64,000 nucleotides of DNA from the NCBI RefSeq assembly GCF_036370855.1, contig NC_088130.1:67928941-67992940 (forward strand). The letters run 5' to 3'. Every line of letters begins with the position of its first letter. Within the stretch, counting starts at the first letter, position 1. The stretch comes from Dromaius novaehollandiae. Taxonomy: Eukaryota > Chordata > Aves > Casuariiformes > Dromaiidae. A model generated the notes under the pieces. The model did no database searches and had not been told where the DNA came from. It saw only the letters and a program-made list of their open reading frames with translations. Of this stretch, positions 1 through 10,789 are shown piece by piece. A program made the position numbers and the translations under genes.

Positions 1-3000
1 CATCACATGTATTTGCATAAAGAAGCAACTGATTGACGCTGATTCAGTGGACGCCTCCGCCGTGCACCCGCGACAGGATTTTTCAGAGCTCAGCCTTCAA
101 ATGGACCCAACTCTCAGAGCGTGGATTGAGGAAAGAGACTGGTGGTTTTGAGACTCTCCCTGGGTAACGCGGCTGCAAAAGTTTCCGAAGTTACTGCCCC
201 CCACCCTCTGTGTCGCAGCCATTTCTCTCCTCAAACCTAAAATGTCTCCTTGCTAAAATACGAGGCTGGGAGCAGGCATGGCTGCTGGCCAGGCGCGCTC
301 TCCTCTGCCAGCTCTTACAGAGGTCCCGGATGGGCCGTGGGAAGGGGTAACACGCAGGAGCACCGCTGCTGTTTGCCCAGGGAGCACGAGCCGGAGCCCT
401 GAGGTGCAGAGCTCATCTGAGAGCCACAGAGGGGCTGAAGAGCAGCTCCTGGGTCTGCAATTAACTGTTGATGCAAAGACGACTACCTCCAAAGCTAGAC
501 CCACAGCTCCTGTAAATATGCAAGCGTTACTGAAGTCAGAGGAGCTGCATCGACGCACACCATCTGGCCCTCTACTTCTGAGGACCTGACTTTACCCCCA
601 AACCTCCAGTAAATGCTGGGTCACAGCAGGAAGAAGTAGCACAGAGGTCAGTAGAGCGTTCCCTGGGACACGGCTCTGCCCACACAGCGCAGACTGCAGA
701 ACCGGGCACTTGCAATCATGTAGTTCCTAATAAAAGAGCCAGAGAAATGAAAAGATAAAAAAAAAAAACAAAGAAAAACACAGCAGCGGATTCTGCATTC
801 CTTGTTTAAACTCCTGCTTCACTGCCTGCGAGTTCTGCATGCACGGGAACGGCAGCAGGTTTGCAGCAAACTCCAGACAGAGCACAAGGGTGCCCTGAAC
901 TCTCCTTTCACGTTTCAAAATTGAACTCTTCTCCGGGTCAGAGAAAGCTGAACATACCACTCTCCTAGCCTCTGTTTCTCCCAAATTGAACGCACACATT
1001 TAAAATACGTTGCAGAGACTTGAGGCTATAGCTCTTCTACCTCCTCCTTTCAGCCAGGGCTGTATGCTCAAGAACTGTCGAATAAACAAACAGCTATTTC
1101 ACAAGGACAGCTAGGCTTTTCTTTACAACTCAGGGCTCACTAAAGAGAACGAGCTCAGAGTAACCCCACATACACAGCTCTGAAGAAGCTCTGGTCCTGA
1201 AATCAATGGACTAGCCAAGCGAATAAAATCACTCACATGCACCCTCTAAGTGTTGCAAGCTTAATCCATAATAAAAGACAAAGAACAGAAGAAACTAACT
1301 GAAGGGTAGAATGCAATAAAACCACAGAGAGAACGCAATTTCTAACGGAGTGTGTAAATGCTAACTTGAGTAAGCACAGATTTTTTTTCCCCTTTTTGAA
1401 AGCTTACTGTACGCAAAAATTGAGTGAATGTAATGATAAATACAAAAGTATAGGCATAGATACAGGCATTTTGTATTATTCACACGCAGAAAGGCATAAA
1501 ACAAGTACATACACAGTACTGCAGCAATATGTCCATACACATACACAAAAAACTGCTTAAATAAAATACTCAGGTTGCATAGTGAACATCACAAAAAATG
1601 AGACTAATATTTGCTTTTTGATATTTCAAAGGTGCATCAGAAAATGCATTATTTGTAAATTGACACTAAATTAGTTAACAAATTCATGTTATTTGAGGAA
1701 TCCTGTCATTATTGTTGATCACTTTAATCTTCCAACCTGAACCCTGTTTATTCCTGCATCCTAATATCAATGTACATTATCAAAGGATTCATTTATAGTC
1801 TTAGGATTTGAAACGGTGATAGCTAATTAACCGCTGTTGTTTGTTTCCTGCTTTCAATTTCACATCTCATCTGTATACTTTTTAATGGACTGACCAAGAA
1901 GTATTTGTCTTCTTTGGGGGGGGGAGTTCATTAAAAATATCAAAGAATGAATTTAAGCAAAAGAAATCTAGGACAAGATTATCAGCCAGGCCAGGTCTAC
2001 TCTAGCATCTACTGCCTTTAGCTTGCGAGAGGAGTCGTGATCTCTGCCCTGCTATCTCGAGTGGCAAAACCCTCAACTGTCGGCACACTCACCCCGGCCG
2101 ACGGGTGCTCTGGATGCCATCGCTTCTTGTCGCCAGCACGTCAGGGCAGGAGGGACAAGTGGCCTGGGAGAAAGCTCTGCTTTGGAGGGACGCCTGCCAC
2201 CGCGCAGGAGTCTGGCACAGCCCCAGCAAGACCGGAGCACCTCCACGAAGAGCCCGAGTTAGGAGCTGTCACCCACGGCTCCCTCCGCAGTCAGTGGAGG
2301 CAGGTTAACAGATTCATACCCGAGATACCTGGGGCACCGGCCCTCCGGGCGAGTTGCCCTCTGGAAGCACTCCTGGCTCCATTAATGATGTCAGTGTCTG
2401 CAGCAGCCGCACTCTTCGCTTGGTTTCCGCATCCAGGTGTGACGAGTCCGGGCCCTGGCACTGCTTACCAGCGCATCCATCCCTGCACAGCTCTCCCTGT
2501 GCTGCCCTCACAGAGGTCCGTGGCTCGTTCTCACGGGAAAGATGAGCAGGGTTTCGCTCTCCAGTATTTTTGCCCCTACAACTTCAGGAGGGGCATTTTT
2601 AAACACAAAAAATCCAAGAGAAGACTGAGGCCTCTAGTACCAAGTTCCATCCCAAAAAGAAATTCTGCCATCCAGCTGCAAACATCTGAAAACGGCGATT
2701 TATAAAGGAAAGGCTGACAAGTGTAGCACTGCTGGCAGACGGCAATGCAATAATAATGCTGGCTACAAATCCCTGCTGAGCAACTTAAGTGACTATCATC
2801 AGTCATGTTTCTCTTCTCCTCTATTTAATTGACAATCAGAATGCTTAAAAGCGACAATGAATACCCAGAATGTTTTCTCTCACATCCTTCTCAGTGTCAC
2901 AGTGATCGACTTCTGGAAGCCAAGAGAGGAAACTTAATCCTTAAACTGCAAACAGTTGCAGACTTTTGTGAATCGCATACTTCTGGACTTTAACCTCAAT

Positions 3001-6000
3001 CATTCATGATCTATTTGAGGTCACTGTGTTCCTGCCCACCTTTTTTTCTATTTACTTTGAGTTTTTCATCTTAATCTTCTGCTCATCACAGAGCCAGGCA
3101 GTGCAAAAACAGAAAAAAAAAAAAAGAAAATCCCAAAGAAAATCCACATGCCTAACATTTGCTCAGGTTGCCTAACCTGCCTTCTGCTAGCTTAGAACAG
3201 GCCAGTAACATCCTGGACCCGCACCGCGGTTTTCCTTTCCAATGGGACCACAAAGCATGCTGTGCGTCATTCATGGACCAGGTGACCACCCAACATCACT
3301 GCAACCACTTTGGGACTGTAACGCGCTGCCCGGGTGTGACACCACCACCCACCGGGTGTTGTTCAAGTACAACCATGCAGTTTCCTAAAAGCAGTGGAGA
3401 TCCATCCATACCATGAAAGAAAATTCAAGCAAGAGGGTGCATACGCAATCCTAGGGCTTCGTGACAGGGATATGGGACGATGTACACATCTAGTCCTCCC
3501 GCAGAGGGATTTGTATTTAATAGCTGAAAATGGCCTCTTGGTCGTGTCCCTGTGCCAAGGAACTCCATATTCTACAGAAGGGCTTGTCTTTGTTGCACTC
3601 AACTGCCAATTAGCTCGAGGTCCACAGATTTGTTAATGCTGATTTGGATACTCCCCCAGATTTGATCAAGTATGCAAATGTCAGTGTCTCACTCTAGGCA
3701 AAGCCTGGAAAAGGGCGAAGGCCCAAGACAATAAATAAATAAAAAGATCATTTTGGCTTGAACTACAAAAATGGAACATTAAATAAACTTTTCTCCTCCT
3801 TCCCTCATTCCTCTCCCACTGCATATTCTTAAACCTGATGCAATGGGAAGTTTTAAATAGCACTGGAAATGCTCCTTTCATCAGGAACAGAGGCCAAGAG
3901 GCCCTAGGGTACTAAAGCAGATCTTGCAGACTAGATGTAGGTAAATCTAGTCCCCACTAGACCCAAAATCTGCAAGGACCAGGAAGAGCAGTTTGGGAGA
4001 CACCACTTTTCTCTGCAAATCCGTACCCAGCAAGGTTATGTAAGCCTTTCTCACCCCACCACCCAAAACGTCCAATGTCCCTCTTGGGGATGTCCGGCTG
4101 GCAGAGGTAACAGCCTTCAGACAAGCCAAAAAACTGCTTTTTTTGCACACTGGAAGACAATAAAAACCCATGCCATGTTCAGAGGGGGTGAATTTTCGCA
4201 ATGGTGTCCTGGCCAGTTTCCAGGGACAAAATTTGTTGAACCAAATTTTCCCTGCACTTTCAAATGGAAGCAGTTATTCCTTATTCCAGGTCCTGCACTG
4301 TTGTGTAGTTTTGTTATCAAACAGTTGCTGCTGCCTTTAAGCCTGAGGAGAGCTGCATTTCAGCGCCAGGAGGAGCATTTTATGCGCACGTGAAAGTTTA
4401 TAGAACATTTGGGTATTATTTCTGATGAATGGCCCTGCGTAAACGTAAGCTCTTCAACCCACTGCGCTGGCAAATACTATTTTTTTCTTGTTTATTCATA
4501 TTGCGGTTATTCATTCAGGTGCCAACCATGACTGAGGCCATGCTATCAATATGCAGTCTGACAGCAGCAGCAGGAGACAGCACCGGCTCTCCAGACTATA
4601 CCTTTGTGCTTCTAGGAGGCAAGGAAGCATTGCCATTTGCATTTCACAGGTGGAGAACGGAGGTTCAGTGAAACCAGACGATCCCCCCAAATCCCTAGGA
4701 AAATCACATCAGAATGAACAGAGGAAGAACCCCAGTCCCCAGAGCACCCACCGAGGCACTCAACCAGAAGATGCTCACGCTACGCACGGTTCTCACAGAG
4801 GCCCTCTCTCATGCTGAACAAGGAGTCCCAGGCAGACCTCTCATCCTGAGACGCCTGTCCCACCAAAGCACCTGCAGCATGACACAGGGAGGCAATAAAA
4901 GGGAGTCTGCTCACACCCCTGCGAGTCAGCTGGCAAAGCCAGGCCCAGATGTTGCAGCTGGGCACGGCGCAGAGCAGCTCCCTACCCACCCTAGCAAACT
5001 GCTTCCCTGCCCTACGAACACTAGGCAAATGCAACACATGCTCCACTTCTAGTCTGCATGGACTGACAGAGCAGATTTTATCAGACCACACTGCTTTTTT
5101 TCCTTTTTTTTTTAACTATATTTTAGTGCTCTGAGGTGGCATGCAAGCCTGGCTGGCGGTGAGCAACCCTGCTGAAGCCCAGTCAGAAGCAGCGGGCTGA
5201 TTTCCAGCCTGCCCAGGTCTGGCTTGGCAAGGTGCCGACCTGCGCCGTACTTAACCACGACGAAGCCAGCGTCGCACCCAGAAGCGGGCTGACGTGGCCC
5301 ACCACGAGGACGTGCGCTGAACCCACCCAGGCCCCAGCACGCCGTGTCGCCTCCCCTCTCTGTGCCCGATGTTTGTCCCCAAAGGGCTGCGCATCCGTCA
5401 TGCGTGCAGAGAAAACCACAGCCGCCCCGACGCAGGGCAGCCGAGGTCTCGGCACGCAGCTCGCACCGGGACGGGCTGCACGGCCCAGCCGCGGGGGTCT
5501 TTCAAGAGCAACGACAAAACGTTACAGAGCCCAGTCCTGCTTCCTGGGAATTTGTCCGCAACGGAGGCAGCGCACTGGCTCCGAGCTCTCCTCCCCGCCA
5601 TGGAGGAGAGGCAGTTTCACTTTGCCCTTTGAAGTCTTTCTTCTGCAGCCCGCTCTTCTGCGGCGGCTCCCTTTGCTCCTGGGGATCCACTCGAGAGGAA
5701 CCAGCAGCCTGGCAAGCGCCGCGCTTCCCCACCCGCGCACTGCTTCCTCCTCCAAAAAAATGCAAACTCATTTTCTCCCAGACCAACCAGCTTAGGTAAA
5801 TAAGCCTGTGTATCCCCTTCCAATTATGATAACAGAGAGCGAAGATCTAATTAAATAGATGAGCTGAAACAGATTCATAAGAACGGGGTGGGTTGTTTCT
5901 TAAAGCTGGTCACAATGAGATTAAAAGCAAACTAAGACCCGGATCCTTTTTCACTGGAGAGCTGTAAAACGAGTGGCACAGAACCAGCAGAGCTTAAAAT

Positions 6001-6510
6001 ACATGGCAGGGCACACCCTTCCCTCCAAACACACCTGCCACTTCTTCCCCCCCCTCTCTCCCACATCCTCCCTGGAAAGGCGAAACTTCATTCATCACAG
6101 AACCGAAATATTTCCTTTTTTATTCTAATATTTCCTGTGCGGAGCCTTCCTTTTTTTATAGCCAACCATCTGGGAGAGGGGAGGGGAGAGGAAGCCCCAG
6201 AGCTTTCCAGACACAATAAAAAATGTATGGTGTTTGAGTAAAAACAAAAAGCATAAACAAACAAACCATGTATCCAAAATAATGACTTTGGGGAAACTTG
6301 CCAGAAAATTGTATAAGCTTCTGGAGTGTCATACGTCCCTCATTCACACTTCTGTGAGAAGAGAACAGAAAGTTCTCGCTGCCGAGGCAAGCGCGTTGCT
6401 GCGGTTAGATCGCCGGCTGGGACAGCGTTGCGTGGAGGGGAATGCTATTCCCAGCTCTCCCGGGCCTCCCGGAGTCGCTTTGGGCAAGCCAGGGAGGCGA
6501 AGGGTTTAAG
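1..6510. other. noncoding vertebrate DNA, no gene seen
   Basis: This stretch has no convincing exon. Open frames are short or overlap on both strands. The longest, at 2037-2705 on the plus strand, has no recognisable domain and a low-complexity mix of residues. AT-rich sequence at about 1560-2000 has the look of conserved noncoding DNA, but conservation cannot be judged from one sequence. A perfect POU octamer (ATTTGCAT) lies at 11-18. A CpG-richer patch lies at about 5220-5620. If the island near 15 kb drives a leftward gene, this region would be in its first intron; that is an inference. Confidence 0.6.
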
Positions 6511-6514
6511 GAAC

Positions 6515-6725
6515 GGGTGCCAAGAGCCAGGCTTCGAAAACTATATTTAAGCACCTAAGTATAAGGAGCGCGATTTTCGTAAGTACTGACTGCTGAGCGC
6601 TTCCGACTGGCGGCAGTTTGGACACCTCGGCGTTCAGCCTTTCCGAAAGACGAAGCCACATATATTTAGATGCCTAAATATGTACGCGGGCACCTGGTTT
6701 GGGAAACTGTAAAGCCCTGGTGCAG
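6515..6725. repeat. old interspersed repeat of sauropsid type
   Basis: The segment matches, from memory, a degenerate repeat common in turtle, crocodilian and bird DNA. That repeat has short blocks around GCACCTAA and GTGCCTAAAT separated by gatttTCaaaagt-like and GAGCACCTC-like phrases. Here the blocks are at 6542-6562 and 6661-6681, with a gatttTCgtaagt phrase at about 6571 and a ggacacctcgg phrase at about 6619. The second block holds an inverted repeat, ATTTAG..CTAAAT. I cannot give the family name with confidence. A repeat-library search would settle it. Confidence 0.45.
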
Positions 6726-9400
6726 GCAAACTGCGAGCGGCTCAGAGCAGCAAGCCCTTTAAATATCGCTGTAACTCGGTTTTCTTCCCTGCAGCACGGA
6801 TGCCCTAACGCCGCCTCGAGAGAAGTGCTACGAGGTTTGGCTAAGGCAGCATTGCCAACGCCGAGCAGTCAGTATCATCTTAAGAGTACATTTTAGGTTC
6901 TCTTTCTTCACACTGTGATTTTTAACCTGTGGGAGATACTAGTTCACATTTTCAAGTTTTTCTACATGACCAAACTTTCTAACATTTCAGGAGGAAACCA
7001 AGTTTCTCACTTGTTCACGACTTCAGGATCTGCAGCCTCAAAAAACCCCATCGACTGTTGCAAAGTTTGCACGCAGTCACATAACGCGGTAACGCGGCTA
7101 GCAGCCGCAGAGCACGGCGGGCTGCTCCGACGGGCAGCCTGCGGGACCAGAAGCCAGATCCTGCCGTCCCCAAACCCCAGAGCTCCCGCCGTTTCCCGTG
7201 GGTGCGGCACACGCAGTAGGAACTCGCTAGGAAAGTTTGGCAGCCTGGATCCTGACAAAGCAGTCAAGAGCAGCCTGGCTGCTTTATCGACCTTACCCTA
7301 CGCACGACAGCGTTCCAGTATTCTGCAGCTTTCCATGGCTTTTCGTGGCAGGGTTTTCCATCTCTTTACACAGCATGAAAATTAACATTGCCCATTATTT
7401 TCCATACAAAAGATAAGGCTTCGGGGGCTGGCCAGGATCTCAGCGCTATGCAAGATGAGAAAAGTGCTTCCACCGATGCTGGTGGAGGCCAGAGCAGGTC
7501 GTTAAGGAATTCTGCTTCCTTCCTGGCTGCGCCTTGAGGACCAGTAACACTTCACAGCTACGGAGCATCTTACACCCCAGGACCTCAAATATTTTATGAA
7601 TACTCATTAGCTCAGGCTCACAAAATGAATCTGAGTTATACTAATTAGTAGGTCTCTGCTTGTTTTACTGTAGGGAGGTATTAATTCTCAGCCTCTGTTC
7701 TGCTTACTATTATTATTTATTCCCACTGCAGCAGTATTTTGGAAGATCTAGCACGCCTCAGGCTTCCCCTCCCTCCGCGAAGCACCACGCAAACACACAG
7801 CAAAGCACCGCCAGGCTCTCTGCTCCGGCAAAGCGCCCCTGTGCCCAGCAAACGGCCGCTCTGCTGAACCTCATCTAGCTGGAAGCTCGAGGACAACGGC
7901 GGCAGCGCCAACGTGACGCGGATCCGGCAGCAAGAAGAGATGCACTGGAGGTATTTTGCAGGCAGATCGCTCTGGTTAAGCCCTGCCAAGAGGCAGAAAA
8001 CGGTCACCTGGGATTTGTCGCCCAGGGACTGGTGACGGGCTAACTGAGCACACCAGTCTAGCCACCTCGGCGCACGCACAAGGAGAGCTTGGGCCTGCCT
8101 ACAAATACATCTCTTTACCAGCTTCCAGTTAACCTCCTCAAGCCACGTTTAAACATTTAATATCAGCAGCCTGATTTCAAAGGTGTGAATACCTGCAGAT
8201 CTCCCAGGCTCCCAAAGGTATGGGGAGTGTTTCCCTCCAGGTGGCAAAGAAAACCCTTCCAGCCCTCCACTCCTCCGGTTTTGTACACCAATCTGTCACC
8301 ACGCTTCCAGTCTTGGGTTGAAAATGCAACCCTTGGGGCTTTTATTTTAGGTAAAAACGATTTCCCATGCTTTCCCCTCACCAGACCTCATAATTTCACT
8401 TTGAAATCAAAGTTTTCTTTGTTGGCTGTTTCTTTTTTAACAAAAGGAAGCAACAATCTCAAGGCTGATCTATTCTAACCAGTAAAACAAGCTTTGTTTC
8501 CAGCAAGGGATGGAAGCACAGGCAGGAAGCAAGGCACCACCAAGGACATTTTTCCTGTTCCTTGCACTAAGGGCCCAACTGAGCCCCCAACTCGCTTTCA
8601 GAAACAATGGGACTTCTGCTTTTGAATGCCTTAAATGCTTGCGAAGCTCTCACTGATAATATACCTATACATCAACACACCACAATTCAAGAGCAGCACA
8701 GAAAAACGGCAAAAAACGGCCTGACTCCCATTGTCTCATGCTTACAAATTAAAAAGCCTTCTTTTAAAAACCTCACTCTTCTGCAGTCCTGATGGGCCTG
8801 ATCCTAGCAACGCAAACACACCTCCAGGCATTCGAGTTGAGAAGGAATAAAGATGCTCACCTCTTTGCAGAATCGGAGCATGCAGTCGTGGAAACACCAG
8901 CAGCACGAATGCGAGAGCACAAACCACACCTCCAGCATGTGCACTTTATTTCCTTCTTGTTTTTAAAAGCGCAGTAACCTTATTAGGAGAGTTACCTTCT
9001 GCAGGGAGATGGGACAATCCCCGACTGTGCTGTCAGCCCACTTTCCATTAAGTTTCCAGACAAAACAGCTTATGCAAGCCCTTTGAGCTATTCTTGCTTT
9101 ATGACTCCACAGTTTTAAGCAGCAGCATGCAATATTCTGTCATAACGACAAACTGGAGGCATACAGGGCTCTCAGCACTAAAAGACTGCCAGCTCACATA
9201 CAGAGCACGCATGTCCTCATTCTGGAGGGGATTTTTCACTCTGTTCAGTCCTATAAGTCTGAGCCTCCTGAAAAATATCCCTCCAAACGGTCGTGCAGAA
9301 AACAGTGGCAAGCCGTGCTTCGGCGAGAAGCTGACCCCAAGAGGAAGCTTTGCATGATTAGATCTGCTTTTCCCATCTACCGCTTCTGATCTAAATGCAC
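6726..9400. other. noncoding DNA, faint repeat remnant
   Basis: No exon is recognised. At about 7565-7640 the phrase around 'ggacctcaaatattttatgaatactcattagctcaggctcaca' (given here only as a landmark at 7580-7622) resembles the tail of old MIR-like SINEs, which typically read 'ctcaaagc.ctttacaaacatta.t.aattaagcctcaca'. The match is weak. The rest is unremarkable. Confidence 0.4.
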
Positions 9401-9409
9401 CAAGAGCCA

Positions 9410-9880
9410 AATTAGCCCACCGCCAGCAGGTCACAAAGGTGGCATAAAGCCACCGCGAGCCCCCTCCCCGCCTCCCTGCAGCCCGCGCCGCGCTCAGCGC
9501 CTCGCAGGAACCTGCCTTTGTAGCCAGGTACTAATGAGGCGGCAGCGGTAGCTCTGCACGGGCTGCAGACCGCAGCCATAACCCTGGGAAACGGCGAGCG
9601 CTCCCCGCGCTGCCGCCATCGGACAAAGCCGAGGACGGGATGAGAAACCTCTCGGGAAGGATCAGGCGCTAGCACTGAGCCCAGCCTTCCCGCTGGCCCC
9701 GTCCCAAGGGCTGCCGGAGCAAAAAGCTCATCTTCCCTAGCAGCGCTCTTCGCCCCTGGAACGGCACCGGGAGGAAGAGCAGCTTCAGCAGCTGCAGCGG
9801 TGCTGCCGGTGAGGTCTGAGACCAGCTCCGCGCGAGCAGCAACGGCAAATCCTGCTTGCAATAAACTTCCCCAGCCGTGT
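9410..9880. other. CpG-richer patch without identified promoter
   Basis: CpG dinucleotides are denser here than in the flanks. A 274-codon minus-strand open frame spans 9412-10236, but its residues (runs of Ala, Ser, Arg, Pro and Leu) follow base composition and show no domain. A G-run with poly-G character lies at about 9914-9926. I see no clear TATA box, CCAAT box or splice pair, so I treat this as a GC-rich patch rather than a gene. Confidence 0.4.
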
Positions 9881-10147
9881 TGAAAAACTGGCTGGGGGAG
9901 CCTTTGGCTGGGGAGGGGGGGGGAGGGCAGGGGGAGGAGGTGTCTATTGCTCCTGTAGGAGCAAGGAAGCATTTCAGGGAGAGGTTTTACAATGGCTGAT
10001 GCAGCACTTAAGTCCCTGAAAATAACAGGGTGCAAGAGCCACGCAGAGAATTTGGACAGGAGGAAGACGAGACTGCGCAGCGTTGACACGAGGCTACCAG
10101 CAAAATCTGGGAGCACCCTCGGACGGGCTAGAGATACGGACGCTGCA

Positions 10148-10225
10148 GCAGGGAAGAAAAATGACTGGCCCAAGGCCACGCAGCAAGGCAGTGTCAGCTC
10201 TACGTGACTTTGAATCCCCACTCTG
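10148..10225 (-). repeat. MIR-like SINE remnant (antisense)
   Basis: The plus strand reads 'tgactggcccaaggccacgc', then 'agcaaggcagtgtcagctct' and 'gactttgaatcccc'. This follows the antisense core of MIR/CORE-SINE elements (a tgacttgcccaaggtcacac phrase, then a caagtcagtggcagagc phrase, then gaacccagg). It is an old, diverged and short fragment. A nearby 274-codon open frame on the minus strand partly overlaps it, which is a further reason not to believe that frame. Confidence 0.55.
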
Positions 10226-10722
10226 GCACGGTGCAATTAAGGGATCCGCATTATGGCAAGCCCCAGACAGTTACGTACCAGAAGCCATGCCTCCCATTTT
10301 CTGCCACTTCAACGAAAGGGTAATATTGGCTTCAAAATACTATGATTTAATTTATGTCCGTACACACATGCACACAGAAATATTTTTTTTCTGGGCTCCT
10401 TATTTCTCATCTTTCCAGACGCACTCAAGCACACCTTAAAGCCTTCCCGAGCAACCAGAAAAGGTAAAGGCTTCGTATTTGAAAGGAGAGCTGCAGTTCT
10501 TGGGGATTCACTTGCTTCCAGGAGCTGGGGCTTCGAGCAAAACACCAAACCTCACTACGTGCCATCAGAGCCAACACTGCAGGACACTGCAGATGTCCCC
10601 ACCTGGAAATCAGCACCTTTACTGACAACTTTATACTCAGAGATGCTGCAAGTACTTCCTACCAGCTGTAAACCCACCCAACACTACATAAAGTAAAGGC
10701 TGATGACTGGAACAGGAGCAGG

Positions 10723-10780
10723 TATAAATAGCTGAAGTCTGTCATTTGGAGCAGTCACACTGGAGGAGATCTATCCAGGT
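10723..10780 (+). promoter_or_regulatory. TATA/Inr core-promoter candidate with a splice donor
   Basis: A full TATA box, TATAAATAG, lies at 10723-10731. A perfect mammalian-style initiator, TCACACT, lies at 10755-10761, its +1 A being 34 bp from the first T of the TATA box. A donor-like CAG/GTAATC follows, with GT at 10779-10780, which would define a very short first exon of about 22 nt. The layout fits a tissue-restricted promoter. Such motifs also occur by chance, the TATA-Inr spacing is slightly long, and no downstream exon was identified. Confidence 0.25.
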
Positions 10781-10789
10781 AATCCATCT

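Noticed and set aside
2037-2705. 222-codon plus-strand frame
   Set aside because: It is long for its base composition, but no domain, family resemblance, promoter or splice sites were seen, and other frames overlap on both strands.
9412-10236. 274-codon minus-strand frame
   Set aside because: It runs through a GC-rich patch and into a MIR-like remnant; residues are compositionally biased and show no domain.
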